Source: CAWCDJ01 sp963796675 (lineage in GTDB: Bacteria; Acidobacteriota; Terriglobia; Bryobacterales; Bryobacteraceae). From it: 64,000 bases of DNA. Of this stretch, positions 29,257 through 39,038 are shown in pieces (the stretch's first letter is position 1; each line of letters starts with the position of its first letter). The DNA is taken from assembly GCA_963796675.1 (NCBI GenBank), contig CAWCMS010000008.1, positions 625,721 to 689,720 of the forward strand, given 5' to 3'. Below the pieces are notes generated by a model that was not told where the DNA came from, ran no database searches, and was given only the letters and a program-made list of their open reading frames with translations. The position numbers and the translations under genes are program-made.

Positions 29257-32249
29257 TTACTGGCCGGCGGCGGTCCCGGCGTGCGGCCGGCTCGGCGCGG
29301 GCTTGCCGGCATCCAGATGGTCCCAGTTCAGAATGGCGTTGAATGCCAGGAAGAACGTGCCCTGCGTCTGCCAGCGCCAGAAGGGACGCAGGGCGAACAT
29401 CACGATGTGGCCCTTGCCCAACGGAACGTCGACCGCGGCGGCGCGATTCTCGAGAGCTTCGCCGCCCGCCAGCGTCCCCGACAGCAGCATGTCATTGGGA
29501 TTGGACGGGAACTTCACGACCACGCGCGGCCGTTCCGGTTGGCGGCAGCCGCTGCCTCCGCGGCCCCCACCAAATCCGCCACGTCCGCCGCGTCCGCCGC
29601 GACCTGCGGCTACCGCAGCCGCCCGGCACCGCATCTCCGGGCTCGAGCGGAGCCACGTGGATCGGGACGGCGTTCGGCGTCACGTTCTGGCCGAGCTCAC
29701 TGCCCGCATTCGCGGCGCCGCCACGGCCGCCGCCGAAGCCGCCACCGAAACCGCCGCCGAATGCCGGTACAGCGGCGACGTTGAGGACCGGATCCTGGTT
29801 GAAGTAGATCGGCAGATCGTTACCGTCGTAGCCGTAGGCGATCGGGCTCTTCAGATCGGCGAAGACGCCGCGCAGAATCGAGCCGCGCGCGAACAGCTTC
29901 TCCGGATGCTCCACGGTCACGCCGCTATCGAGATCGTATTCGGCCATCAGCGACGACGTCGAGCCTTCGCACGATCAGCGTGCCGCCTTGCTCCACGAAC
30001 CTGCCGAGCTCCTGCAGGCCTTCGAAGCCCATGCCGCCGCGGATATCGTCGCTTTCGTCGACGCCGCCGAGGTTGGGCGTCTCCGCCGTCTTCTTATATG
30101 GCAGCGGTATCTTGCCCGTTTCGGCGATGCCCGCGAGCATGGATCTGCGTGGTGCCGCCGACGTGCGGGAAAATGATCACGTCGTACTTCGCCCGCAGGT
30201 TGCCCTCGCGCAGCTTCTTGTCGGCGAAATAGGTGTAGGGAACGCTGTAATGATCGAGCGCCGCCCGCACCCAGCCTTCATCCTGCGTGCGCGGCCACGA
30301 GTGGACGTAGCCGATGCGCGGCATGTGGATTCGTGCGTCTTCACCGCGGGCGCCGAGTCGACCGCCCACGCCGAAAGGCCCAGGTCGCTGCAACTGCGGC
30401 TCGAGGGCCGCCCGGTCGGCGTTCGGAATGACGAACGCGCCGGCGCGGAAATGATGGCCCGCGAGATCGAAATCCTCTTCCGCGATCTCCATCTTGACGC
30501 CCGGTTCTTGAACCGGAACGTCATCAGCGAGTTGTCGCTCGTGTGGTCGACGACCAGCGTCGCGCCGCTGCCCTGAATGCCGCCCGCGGCCTTCGCATCG
30601 GCCGTGAGCAGCGTCATCGGCGCGTCGAGAATCGACTTGTCGGTGACCGGCGATCGGTCTTGACGTCGCGCATGTACTGCATGGTCCAGCCGGTGTCGTC
30701 ATAGGGCCGCGGATTGGCCGGCGGATAGTTCTGCACGCTGAGGTACATATCGACCAGCGTGCGGTAGGGCTGATCGCCGCGGATGATGTAATCGCCCGGC
30801 GGCGATCGGCGCCTTGCCGGCCTTGAACGCGGAGGTCGCCACGCTGACCTCGGCGCCCTGGCGGCGCAGTTCGTTCACCATGTCGGCCGCGTCCTCTTTG
30901 CGGCGCTGTCCGGCGGGAATCAGCCAGGCGTAATTCGGGCCGTTCTTGCCCTTATCGATAGCGCGGCTGTTCTTGATCCAGTAATTCTCGAGATACAGCT
31001 TCGCGGTCGCGCCACCTGATGGAGCGCGAGCAGCAAGCGCCGATTCCTGGATGTTGGTATTGTTCCGCGGGCCCCACTTGATGGAGGGCAGCGGCGGGTT
31101 CGGCCGGTACCATTCGCGGCTGGTCTGCGTGGCGCCCAACATCAGATTCTTCTGCACGTCGGGCCCGTAGCTTTGCACTTCGTAGAAGCGGCCGAACGAG
31201 TTGTGCGTCAGCGCGATCCAGAACAGATAATTCGGCACCCAGCCGTCGTAGTAGCCGTATGTCCAAACGCCCGGCACGCCGCGCTTGGCCATCTCCATGA
31301 TTTCGGTTTCGGCCAGCAGCCACCATTCGTCGATCTGCGATGGGGTCGAGCGAGGGATTGTAGGGCCCGGTGCCGGTGGAGACATAAAGATACGACTGCG
31401 CTTCGTGCAGATCGTGCAGGACCGTCGGGTGCCAGTCGAGCACGGCCTTCGTGAAATTGCTGCGTGAGCTGCAGATACTGGCCCATGCCGTCGCGATTGT
31501 TATCGTGCTGGACGTACTTGCCCCAATACATCAGGGGCAGCCGCGCAGCGCCCGGGCGCTTCTTGTTGTAATAGTAGGTGTCCACCTCGCGGTCGCGCCC
31601 GTCGACCTCGATCACCGGCGTGATGAACGTGATGACGTTGTTGCGGATGGACTGAATGAAGGGCGTCTCTTCCACGATCAGCCGGTAGGCCAGCTCGATC
31701 AGCATCTCGGGTCCGCCGGTTTCGGGCGAGTGGATGCCGCTGGCCGATCCAGTAGATCGGCTTGCCGATCTTGATGAGCTCGTGCGCCTGCTGGTCGGTG
31801 ATCTTGCGCGGATCGCCGAGCTTGGCCAGGATGTCCTTGTACTTATCGAGATTCTTGATGGTGGCTTCGTCGGCGATGGCCAGAATGACCTGGTCGCGGC
31901 CTTCTTCGGTCTTTCCGATTTTCCAAAATCTGGCGCGCGGCGAGGCCTTCGCCAGTGCTTCGTAATACCGGTAGATGTCCTCCGCGTAAGTCAACTCTCC
32001 GGGCTTGCCGGGAATGCGTCCGAGAAACTTGAGCGGCGACGGCACGGTTGCCGAGGCCGGCATGTGATCGACCAGCTCGGTGGTAATGCGCGGGTCCTGC
32101 AGGTATTCATGAATCAGGCGAGTATATTCCTCGTCCATCTTCTGCGGTTCGGGCGCAGCGGAGGGCTTTGCCTTTTTGCCTTGGGCCAGAAGAGAACCCG
32201 CAGCGAGGGTCACCACTAACAGCACACTTCCGTAGGTACGCAGCTTCAT
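29257..32249 (-). CDS. Secreted M14-family zinc carboxypeptidase-like protein, many frameshifts
   Basis: About 997 codons. From ATG 32249, AAGG is placed 9 bases upstream and a signal peptide (KLRTYGSVLLVVTLAAGSLLAQ) follows. The M14 domain gives IGKTEEGRDQVILAIAD, YWIG...HSPETGG-type zinc His/Glu region, TPVIEVDGRDREVD, HDNNRDGMGQYLQLTQ and DWHPTVLHDLHEAQSYLYVS, where the third zinc ligand is expected. A long C-terminal region follows with a Gly-rich linker and FALRPFWRWQTQGTFFLAFNAIL at the end, as in large bacterial M14 proteins with glutamine-amidotransferase-like tails. At least six frame breaks are needed. Probably periplasmic or extracellular. Confidence 0.78.
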
Positions 32250-32341
32250 GCGAGACATCCTTGGGTCGGGATTTTAAAAGGGATACCGCTTTTGTAGTGG
32301 TGGTGTCAACTAAACGGAGGCGGGGAGGACGTGCGGAGGGG

Positions 32342-32383
32342 CAAAAATACAAAACCCCGCCGGCCGGGACCCGGGCGGCGGGG
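32342..32383 (-). terminator. Rho-independent terminator after the Lys-rich protein gene
   Basis: On the minus strand CCCCGCC (complement of 32377-32383) pairs with GGCGGGG (complement of 32355-32361) around a GC-rich loop. A T-rich tract (TTTTGTATTTTT) follows at once. It lies about 20 bases downstream of the stop at 32404, the normal place for an intrinsic terminator of that gene. Confidence 0.7.
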
Positions 32384-32403
32384 CTATCGAAATTTTCCCG
32401 AAG

Positions 32404-32565
32404 CTACTTCTTTTCGGGGGTCTTGGTGGCGGACTTCTTCGCGCCCTTCTTGTGATGCTTCTTCGCCTGGGTTGTCGAAGTGGCCGGTTTCTGCTGTCCG
32501 GCAGCGAACGTAAGGCCCGTCGTGGCAAGAGCCAGCGCGATGGTGAGTGCGATCTTCTTCGTCAT
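32404..32565 (-). CDS. Small exported Lys-rich protein
   Basis: A 53-residue protein from ATG 32565 with AAGGAG nine bases upstream. It has a short Sec signal (MTKKIALTIALALATTGLTFA) and a very basic mature part of about 30 residues (KKHHKKGAKKSATKTPEKK). Small periplasmic proteins of this kind are common in Acidobacteria; no function is known. It may bind polyanions, but that is only a composition-based guess. A good terminator follows. Confidence 0.65.
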   Translation of the reverse strand: MTKKIALTIALALATTGLTFAAGQQKPATSTTQAKKHHKKGAKKSATKTPEKK

Positions 32566-32775
32566 CTTTCGTTTCTCCTTTTGTCCCGGGCGGGCCAACC
32601 GCCCGCTCACAATCTCATCTTGAGGCAGGAGCTTCAAAAGCTCGATAGCCCCCGCAGGCTATTCACCCTCCCGAATTGAGGCCTAAAGCGGTTAACGTTT
32701 ATTAGCCTTTCCGAATAGCCCCCGCCGGGGATACCCCGTCCGGCCGCCCGGCGCGATACTAAAAGGCAAGTCACG

Positions 32776-34089
32776 ATGTTTCCGCGCCAGATCACCCACC
32801 AAAATATCTTTCGCGTACTGCTTGGCGGCTTTGCGCTCGTGTTTCTGCTGCTGGTGGCGGCGGCCATCGTCGGCATCCGGAACATCCAATCGATTCAACA
32901 AAACGCAACCGACCTTCTGCGCGAGCAGGCGGTCACCAATGGCCTGATCGATGAGCTGCACGACCAGCAGACCACCCTTGCCGAGGTGTTCTCCGTGCTG
33001 GCGCGCGACCCTGATTCGGTGGACTACGACCACATCATGGCGCAGCTCGACCAGGCGGACCGCGACATCCGCCATATCTCCGGCGAAGGCGCCCGAACCG
33101 ACGAAAGCCACTTGTGGCTTCGCCTGCAGGAGACCTCGACGGATTTCTCGAAGGAGGCGCGGCGGCTCTTAACCTCCGAGAATGTGGAAACTTACGCGAC
33201 CATCGATCTGTTTCGCGATCATGAAGCCTTCATCTCGATCGTGGCGCGCCTGATCGAAGCCGAATACCACAAGGTCAGCGCTGCGCAGGCGCAGATCGAC
33301 CGCCGCTCCTCGCGGCTCTCCGACGCCTCGCTGTTTTTCGGTCTTGCCTCCATCCTGATGGCCATTGCGTTTGCGATCGTCACGATCCGGATGGTCACGC
33401 AGCTGATCCGCGGCATGGAGTGGCAGACCGCCGAACTCGGCCGGGTTTCCTGGCACATGCTGGAAGACCAGGAGGCCACGGCGCGCCGCTTCTCCCACGA
33501 ACTCCACGACGAGCTGGGTCAATCGCTCACCGCCGTGAAGACCAATCTCGCCGCACTCGATTCCAGCGGCGCGCTGAACCGCGACCGGCTCGATGAGTGT
33601 CTGCGCCTGGTGGACGAATCGATCGGCAATGTACGGCAGATGTCTCAGCTGCTGCGGCCGACCATCCTGGACGATTTCGGCCTGGAGGCCGGCTTGCGCT
33701 GGTTGTGCGACGGCTTTGCCGGGCGCACCGGCATCGAGGTCAACATGGTTTCTACCTATTCCGGCCGCATGGCGGATGAGACCGAGACGCACCTCTTCCG
33801 GATCGCGCAGGAGGCTCTCACCAATATCGCCCGGCACTCCGGAGCGCGCCACGTCGACGTCCGCCTCGAAGCGATTGGCGACCAGGTCTCCCTGATGATT
33901 CAGGATGACGGCCGCGGCCTGCCGGACCCCGCGCCGAGCGGCCCGCGAGGGCTCGGCATGATCGGAATGCGCGCCCGCGCACGCAGCGCCGGCGGAGACT
34001 TGACCGTGCGTTCGCGCCCCAACGAGGGCGTTTCGATCGAAGTGCGCGCGCCGATCCGCGAAGAAGGGCACGTACGCGAGGTGGTGTAA
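32776..34089 (+). CDS. Sensor histidine kinase, NarX/LiaS (HisKA_3) type
   Basis: A 437-residue membrane sensor. TM1 is at about residues 15-37, then a helical periplasmic segment of about 155 residues that looks like a four-helix bundle ligand domain, and TM2 at about 193-212. The dimerisation/phosphoacceptor helix contains FSHELHDELGQSLTAVKTNL with His about 241. The ATPase domain has ALTNIARHSGA (N box), DDGRGLP (G1) and GLGMIGMRARA (G2). It is followed 22 bases later by a NarL-type response regulator, its likely partner. The signal is unknown. Confidence 0.88.
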   Translation: MFPRQITHQNIFRVLLGGFALVFLLLVAAAIVGIRNIQSIQQNATDLLREQAVTNGLIDELHDQQTTLAEVFSVLARDPDSVDYDHIMAQLDQADRDIRHISGEGARTDESHLWLRLQETSTDFSKEARRLLTSENVETYATIDLFRDHEAFISIVARLIEAEYHKVSAAQAQIDRRSSRLSDASLFFGLASILMAIAFAIVTIRMVTQLIRGMEWQTAELGRVSWHMLEDQEATARRFSHELHDELGQSLTAVKTNLAALDSSGALNRDRLDECLRLVDESIGNVRQMSQLLRPTILDDFGLEAGLRWLCDGFAGRTGIEVNMVSTYSGRMADETETHLFRIAQEALTNIARHSGARHVDVRLEAIGDQVSLMIQDDGRGLPDPAPSGPRGLGMIGMRARARSAGGDLTVRSRPNEGVSIEVRAPIREEGHVREVV

Positions 34090-34111
34090 TGAAAGTAGTA
34101 GCCGATCGCAA

Positions 34112-34747
34112 ATGAAACGCATTCGCATCCTGCTCGCCGACGATCACGCGGTCGTGCGCCAGGGCTTCAAAATGATTCTGAGCGCGCAGCCCGACATGGA
34201 AATTGTCGGTGAGGCAGGCAACGGGCGGGAGGCCGTAGAACTGGCCGGCCAGCTCCATCCCGATATCATCGTGATGGACGTGGCCATGCCGGAGCTGAAT
34301 GGAATCGAAGCCACGCGCAGGCTCGCTGCCTCCGAGCCGCACTGCCGCGTGGTGGCTCTCAGCATGCACAAGGACTCCGTTTACGTGCGCGAAATTCTCC
34401 GTGCCGGCGCTCGCGGCTATCTACTGAAGGATTCGCCCTCGCCCGATCTCCTCGCCGCCGTGCGGGCAGTGGCCTCCGGAGAAGGCTATCTCAGTCCCGC
34501 GGTTTCCGACGCCGTGCTCAACGATTACCGCCGCCACGTCACGAACCCGGTGGACCTGCTGAGCAGCCGCGAGCGCGAGGTACTGCAGATGCTTGCCGAG
34601 GGCAAGACGAACAAGGAGATCGCCGGGATCCTCAATCTCAGCGTCTACACCGTGGACGCCCACCGCGGCCGCATCATGGAGAAGCTCAACCTCCACAGCA
34701 TCAACGAGTTGGTGCGATTTGCGGTGCGCAATGGCCTGATCGATTGA
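34112..34747 (+). CDS. NarL/FixJ-family response regulator
   Basis: A 211-residue two-domain regulator. The receiver begins RILLADDHAVVRQG, has the phosphoacceptor Asp at about 56 in IIVMDVAMPELNG and the conserved Lys after GYLLKD. The LuxR-type helix-turn-helix is LLSSREREVLQMLAEGKTNKEIA...VDAHRGRIMEKL, at about residues 145-205. It is expected to be phosphorylated by the kinase just upstream and to bind DNA as a dimer; targets cannot be told from the window. Confidence 0.9.
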   Translation: MKRIRILLADDHAVVRQGFKMILSAQPDMEIVGEAGNGREAVELAGQLHPDIIVMDVAMPELNGIEATRRLAASEPHCRVVALSMHKDSVYVREILRAGARGYLLKDSPSPDLLAAVRAVASGEGYLSPAVSDAVLNDYRRHVTNPVDLLSSREREVLQMLAEGKTNKEIAGILNLSVYTVDAHRGRIMEKLNLHSINELVRFAVRNGLID

Positions 34748-34775
34748 TCCGGCCGCAGCGGAAGCAGGATCCGCT

Positions 34776-36272
34776 CTAGCGGATGGTAATCCTGGCGGCG
34801 TTCGCGGTTTTTCCGGCCACCGTCAGGACCAGGGCCACGTTCCCGCGGCCGGCTAAGGACGCAGGCAACTGAATGTTCACCTGGTCCAATCCCTGATAGC
34901 TGCCTTGCGCGCCGGAATAGAGCACGGGCGCGTTGACTCCGGCGAGGCTGGCGGTCACCTGCGAGCCGGGCGCACTGCGGAAACCCGTCCCGTATATGGT
35001 CAGATACACCTGCCCGTTGGTAACATCCACCGGTGCGGCCACGATACTGCCCGCAGCGTCCACGCTATATACATTCTCGTAGCTCTGGGTTCCATCGGAA
35101 GCGACGCGCAAAAGACCGCCCGCGATCAGCAGTTCGCTGTTGAGGGTGAAGAGCCCCGGCTCGACTCCTGCAATCGTCACCTTGCCCTGCTCGGTGGTGC
35201 CGTCGCCGGCGTGCACCGCCACGGTGGCCGCTCCCATCGCGACGGTCCCCGGCACAAGGAAGTTGACCTGGCCCGGCGAAACGAAGAAGAGCGCGGCCGA
35301 GACCTGTACCCCGGCGGAATCCGTGATCGTGACCGTGGTTCCCGCCAACTGCGTCTGGAGCGAAGCGGAGGCCTCGGCCGTACCGGTCGCCAGGCTGGTC
35401 CCGTATGCCGAGGCAATCGAGTCCGGAGCCAGGACGGCCTCCTTATTGCCTGCAAGTACGCAAGCCACCTGGTCGCCCGCCATGGCCCGCTGCTGGGCGG
35501 CCAATTGATCGCCCAAAGCCATGACCCGCAGTTCCAGGGTCACGGGGGCCTCAGCCGGATTCGGGCGTTTGGTGTTGAACTTCTCCAGGGCCTGTTCGCT
35601 GAGCGTCAGCGCGTCGGAGTAGGCACCGCGCGCGGCCAGCAAGTCGGCCTTTTCGCTATAGGCTTCCAGCACGTCCGGTTGCCGAGTCATGAGGGTATTG
35701 AGCGCGGATTCCGCGCCCGCCGAGTCGCCTCGCAGCCGGCTATAGGCGGCCAGAGCCAGGTCTTTGGAAGCCTCATCCTCGGCGGAGAGCGTGGCCGGCT
35801 CCGCCCCCAGTTGGACCGTCGCCCCGTTGCTCTGGGCGCCGCCGCTCCAGGTACCGGCTTTGGCGGAGGTCGTTGTGTCCAGTGTGACGGAGAGATTGTA
35901 CAGGCCCGCCGGAATACCGGAGGTGTCCGCCGGAGCCACCAACCAGACAGCCTCCCCGGTTTGGATCCCACTCAGGGCCAGAGACGGCGTAGGGGGCGCG
36001 ACCAGCTGCACGGGCCAATTCTGAGCCGAGCCATTCTGGTCGGTGACGGTCAATCGCAGGGCCTGTGTCCACGCGCCGGTGCCCAGGCCGATCACCACGG
36101 GGTCGCTGCCGGCCGGAATCACCACGGTTCGGATCAGCAACGGCCAGCCTTTGGCGACCACGGCCTCGCTCTGGCCGTTGACGTCCAGCCCCAATTCCGG
36201 AGGTCCCAGCGCCTGCGCCCGCAGGAAGTGGCTCAGGCACGCGAGCAAGAAGAAAAGCCAGGTGGTTCTCAT
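34776..36272 (-). CDS. Secreted protein with Solibacter-type C-terminal domain (TIGR03437)
   Basis: A 498-residue exported protein (signal MRTTWLFFLLACLSHFLRAQ). The N-terminal half is Ig-like beta sandwich material. A middle helical part at about 165-250 resembles TPR hairpins (ALAAYSRLRGDSAGAESAL). The last about 240 residues carry the set of motifs in TIGR03437 proteins: FFVSPGQVNFLVP, VEPGLFT, LTIYGTGFRSAPG and YQGLDQVNIQLP...LAGRGNVALVLTV. That domain is greatly expanded in Solibacter genomes and its role is unknown. The gene follows the zinc-protease-like gene by three bases, so the two are likely co-expressed. Confidence 0.78.
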   Translation of the reverse strand: MRTTWLFFLLACLSHFLRAQALGPPELGLDVNGQSEAVVAKGWPLLIRTVVIPAGSDPVVIGLGTGAWTQALRLTVTDQNGSAQNWPVQLVAPPTPSLALSGIQTGEAVWLVAPADTSGIPAGLYNLSVTLDTTTSAKAGTWSGGAQSNGATVQLGAEPATLSAEDEASKDLALAAYSRLRGDSAGAESALNTLMTRQPDVLEAYSEKADLLAARGAYSDALTLSEQALEKFNTKRPNPAEAPVTLELRVMALGDQLAAQQRAMAGDQVACVLAGNKEAVLAPDSIASAYGTSLATGTAEASASLQTQLAGTTVTITDSAGVQVSAALFFVSPGQVNFLVPGTVAMGAATVAVHAGDGTTEQGKVTIAGVEPGLFTLNSELLIAGGLLRVASDGTQSYENVYSVDAAGSIVAAPVDVTNGQVYLTIYGTGFRSAPGSQVTASLAGVNAPVLYSGAQGSYQGLDQVNIQLPASLAGRGNVALVLTVAGKTANAARITIR

Positions 36273-36275
36273 GGG

Positions 36276-38348
36276 CTATCTCCGGGGCGCCGAGACGCCG
36301 TCGTTCACCAGGATCTGGCCGCGGCAGTTGCCCCGGCCCGCGGCCGAATCGCCATAACGGGCCTGCGGCAGCCGGCTGGCATCGTTGATTCCCGTCCCCT
36401 GGCTTTGGGCGCAGATTCCCAAGCCCGCCGGCTCCGAATCCACCACGTAGATCGTATTGCCATCGGTCTTGGAGAAGTAGGCGCGCGCGTTGTCGTAGCG
36501 CATGACGCAGTTGTCGTCACCGGTGTGAGGATCATTCGCCGCGCCGATGACGTAGCTGACCAGTGTATCGAGCGGCAGCGGAAATGGACTGCCGTTCTCA
36601 TCCAGGACATTCGCCGGAACTCCCTGGAACAGAGTCGTGTTGGTTGCCGAATCGCGACGTAGAGTGCCGCTCAGCGAGGGGGCATCGCCGTGGTGATAGA
36701 CGTTGACGCAGTGAAACAGCTCGTGCGCCATCGAAGCGGCAAGGTAGTTGATCCACGTCAGGTCCGCGCTCGGCAGAATCCGGGGTGTGACTACCTGTGT
36801 GATCGATTTCGGAGGCCCTGGTCCCCCCTGAGCCTCGGCGTAGCCGGCGTCGGCGGCGATGGGCACAACGATTACGCCGTGCTGGTCCACGTTATGCGCC
36901 CCCTGGCTGTAGTTGAAATTGATCACTCGTCCCGCGGACATCTCCGAGCTCTTGAGGGTATAGTGGACCTGCAGACCGCTAAGGCTCTGGAACATGCGGA
37001 ATGCCGCGAGATAGAAAGCGCCGGCCTTGTTCACCACGAAGAAATCTTTCTTCTTCGGGTTTCCCTCCACGTGATTCCCGTCGATGATGAATCCCCGGTA
37101 TTCCTCGTATAGGGTCAGTCCGTCCCCGGCATTGCCATCGCCCTGCGGGTCGGTCTCATTATCGGAATTGTCGGCCAGCGACTGAGTCCCGTTGTTCTGC
37201 TTCCACACGTCGGCAATGGAACTATTGGCCGAGCGCAGCGGTAAACGGACTTCCGTCTGCGACGGGTCGCCTTCCAGGTAGCCTACGATCTGGGATTGGT
37301 CGGGCATCACTGCCGTCACCTTGATGGTGCCGAAGGCCCCCCAGTCGTAGGCACCGAGAGTGACCGTGGACTGCGTGAATTGTCCCGCGATACTCTGCAG
37401 ACGCTGTCCCTTGGGGTCGGCGATGAGCAACCCCTCGGCAAGGCTTTCCAGCTTCAAGTCGAAATCCTGGCTGGGGCCGCTGGCGGGCGCGTTCATGGCG
37501 TATCCCGGTTCCTTCGAGCAGTTCGTCAGTTCCCAGATCCAATACGCTACCTTGGCGTTGGTTGTGCCTCCCCCTTGTCCTTGCAGCTTGGCAACCAGGT
37601 CCAGACCGCCGCCCCGGGCCCCGTTGGCTCCCGCGGTGGGACGCCAGTTCTGGAGGGTGGACGTCTTCTGCACCACCACTTCCGCTTGCACCACGGGACC
37701 GGGCTCGAGATCCCACGACACGGTAACGTCGACCGTGGCGGGCGACCCGCCGAAGGCCAGCGACTGCGGCTGAAGGGACGAGCTCATCTTGACCTGGTAA
37801 GACCCGGTCAAGCTGAATCCCGTCGCCGGCAGCGTCTGCATCTGGTTGGACAGCACCGGGGAAAAAGTCCCCGGACCCGACCCGCCCTGGGTCCCGGGGG
37901 CACAATCGAGGGATACCGCACTCACAGCGCCCTGGACGTCGTAGACCGCCGGGTAGAACGCATATTGGTTGGTTCCCCGCAAAATCAGAGTGAATCCTTG
38001 GGGCGCCCCCAGAGTTCCGTTAAATGTTTGCGTCTGGGTCTCCGTGCAGCCGGAGAAAGTCGATACGTCACTGGCGCTGATCGCAGTGGTTCCGGTGAAC
38101 GTACCGGTCCAGCCTTGAATATTCGAATTGTAGGTGTCGAGCTGAACGGAGAGGTTCGTGGTCAGCCCGTATTGCCAGGTGTCTTTGAAAATGCCTCCGG
38201 ACGTAGAACCCGAGCCGGTGCCGGTGATCTTCACTGTGCCGTGCCATTGCTGGATTCCCAGGAAATCGGTTATGCGGCCTTGTGCAAAGCCGGAAGCGGC
38301 CGGCAGAAGCAAGACTGCCAGAAACCGGGTTACTCCGCTTGATCCCAT
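36276..38348 (-). CDS. Secreted putative zinc metalloprotease with HELFH motif
   Basis: A 690-residue exported protein. I start it at ATG 38348, preceded by GGGAGGGGG and followed by a signal peptide (VTRFLAVLLLPAASGFAQG). About 400 residues of Ser/Thr/Gly-rich beta structure lead to a region of about 290 residues with SMAHELFHCVNVYHHGD. HELFH at 36711-36725 is an HExxH zinc motif, with further histidines 6-7 residues on (HH) that could supply the third ligand. I cannot place it in a named peptidase family. It is coupled to the TIGR03437 protein and divergent from the ECF sigma gene. Confidence 0.65.
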   Translation of the reverse strand: MGSSGVTRFLAVLLLPAASGFAQGRITDFLGIQQWHGTVKITGTGSGSTSGGIFKDTWQYGLTTNLSVQLDTYNSNIQGWTGTFTGTTAISASDVSTFSGCTETQTQTFNGTLGAPQGFTLILRGTNQYAFYPAVYDVQGAVSAVSLDCAPGTQGGSGPGTFSPVLSNQMQTLPATGFSLTGSYQVKMSSSLQPQSLAFGGSPATVDVTVSWDLEPGPVVQAEVVVQKTSTLQNWRPTAGANGARGGGLDLVAKLQGQGGGTTNAKVAYWIWELTNCSKEPGYAMNAPASGPSQDFDLKLESLAEGLLIADPKGQRLQSIAGQFTQSTVTLGAYDWGAFGTIKVTAVMPDQSQIVGYLEGDPSQTEVRLPLRSANSSIADVWKQNNGTQSLADNSDNETDPQGDGNAGDGLTLYEEYRGFIIDGNHVEGNPKKKDFFVVNKAGAFYLAAFRMFQSLSGLQVHYTLKSSEMSAGRVINFNYSQGAHNVDQHGVIVVPIAADAGYAEAQGGPGPPKSITQVVTPRILPSADLTWINYLAASMAHELFHCVNVYHHGDAPSLSGTLRRDSATNTTLFQGVPANVLDENGSPFPLPLDTLVSYVIGAANDPHTGDDNCVMRYDNARAYFSKTDGNTIYVVDSEPAGLGICAQSQGTGINDASRLPQARYGDSAAGRGNCRGQILVNDGVSAPRR

Positions 38349-38471
38349 GTGCCCCCTCCCTGCAGCGATAGGTTTAGAGGAATCGTCCCCGCCTGATACG
38401 CGTGAAAGACGCACAAATTCTATCAGCGAGTTTTGGACGGTCTGGTACAATCCCCTGACGAGGATCCGCGC

Positions 38472-39038
38472 ATGCCAGAGAGCCCCGTCACAGATCTTCT
38501 GATCGACTGGGGAAAAGGAGACCGGAGCGCGCTGGACCGGCTGATGCCGCTCGTTTACGCGGAACTGCATAACGTAGCGCGCCGGCAATTGGGCTACGAA
38601 CAGCCCGGACATACACTACAGCCGACCGCTTTGGTTCACGAGACCTACCTGCGGCTGGTGGATCAGGAACGCATGGACTGGCGGAACCGCACCCAGTTCT
38701 TCGCCATCGCGGCACAGATGATCCGCCGCATTCTGGTGGATCACGCTCGACGGCGGCGGACCTCCAAACGGGGCGGCGGTGCGGAGCGGGTGGAACTGGA
38801 CACGCAGGCGGTGGCATCAGGGCTTGATACGGTGGACGTGCTGGCTCTCGACGACGCGATGGAGGCCCTGGCGGTGCTCGACGCGCAGCAGGCCAAGGTG
38901 ATCGAACTGCGGTTCTACACCGGGCTGAGTATCGAGGAGACGGCAGCGGCACTGGGCATTTCCCCGGCCACGGTGAACCGCGATTGGGTCACCGCCAAAG
39001 CCTGGCTCTACCGTAAGCTCAAGAGTTCCGCGTCATGA
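38472..39038 (+). CDS. ECF-type RNA polymerase sigma factor
   Basis: A 188-residue sigma factor from ATG 38472 (GAGG upstream). Region 2 includes VYAELHNVARRQLGY...LVHETYLRLVDQ and FFAIAAQMIRRILVDHARRR. Region 4 has VIELRFYTGLSIEETAAALGISPATVNRDW, an HTH that contacts the -35 element. The opening and spacing match the acidobacterial/planctomycete ECF group usually paired with Ser/Thr kinases. Its TGA overlaps the ATG of the adjacent kinase gene, so sigma and kinase are made together, and kinase control of the sigma factor is likely (inference). Confidence 0.9.
   Translation: MPESPVTDLLIDWGKGDRSALDRLMPLVYAELHNVARRQLGYEQPGHTLQPTALVHETYLRLVDQERMDWRNRTQFFAIAAQMIRRILVDHARRRRTSKRGGGAERVELDTQAVASGLDTVDVLALDDAMEALAVLDAQQAKVIELRFYTGLSIEETAAALGISPATVNRDWVTAKAWLYRKLKSSAS

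Noticed and set aside
34905..36662. Plus-strand frame opposite the TIGR03437 protein gene
   Set aside because: The minus strand carries a signal peptide and the full TIGR03437 motif set; the plus-strand product has no coherent features.
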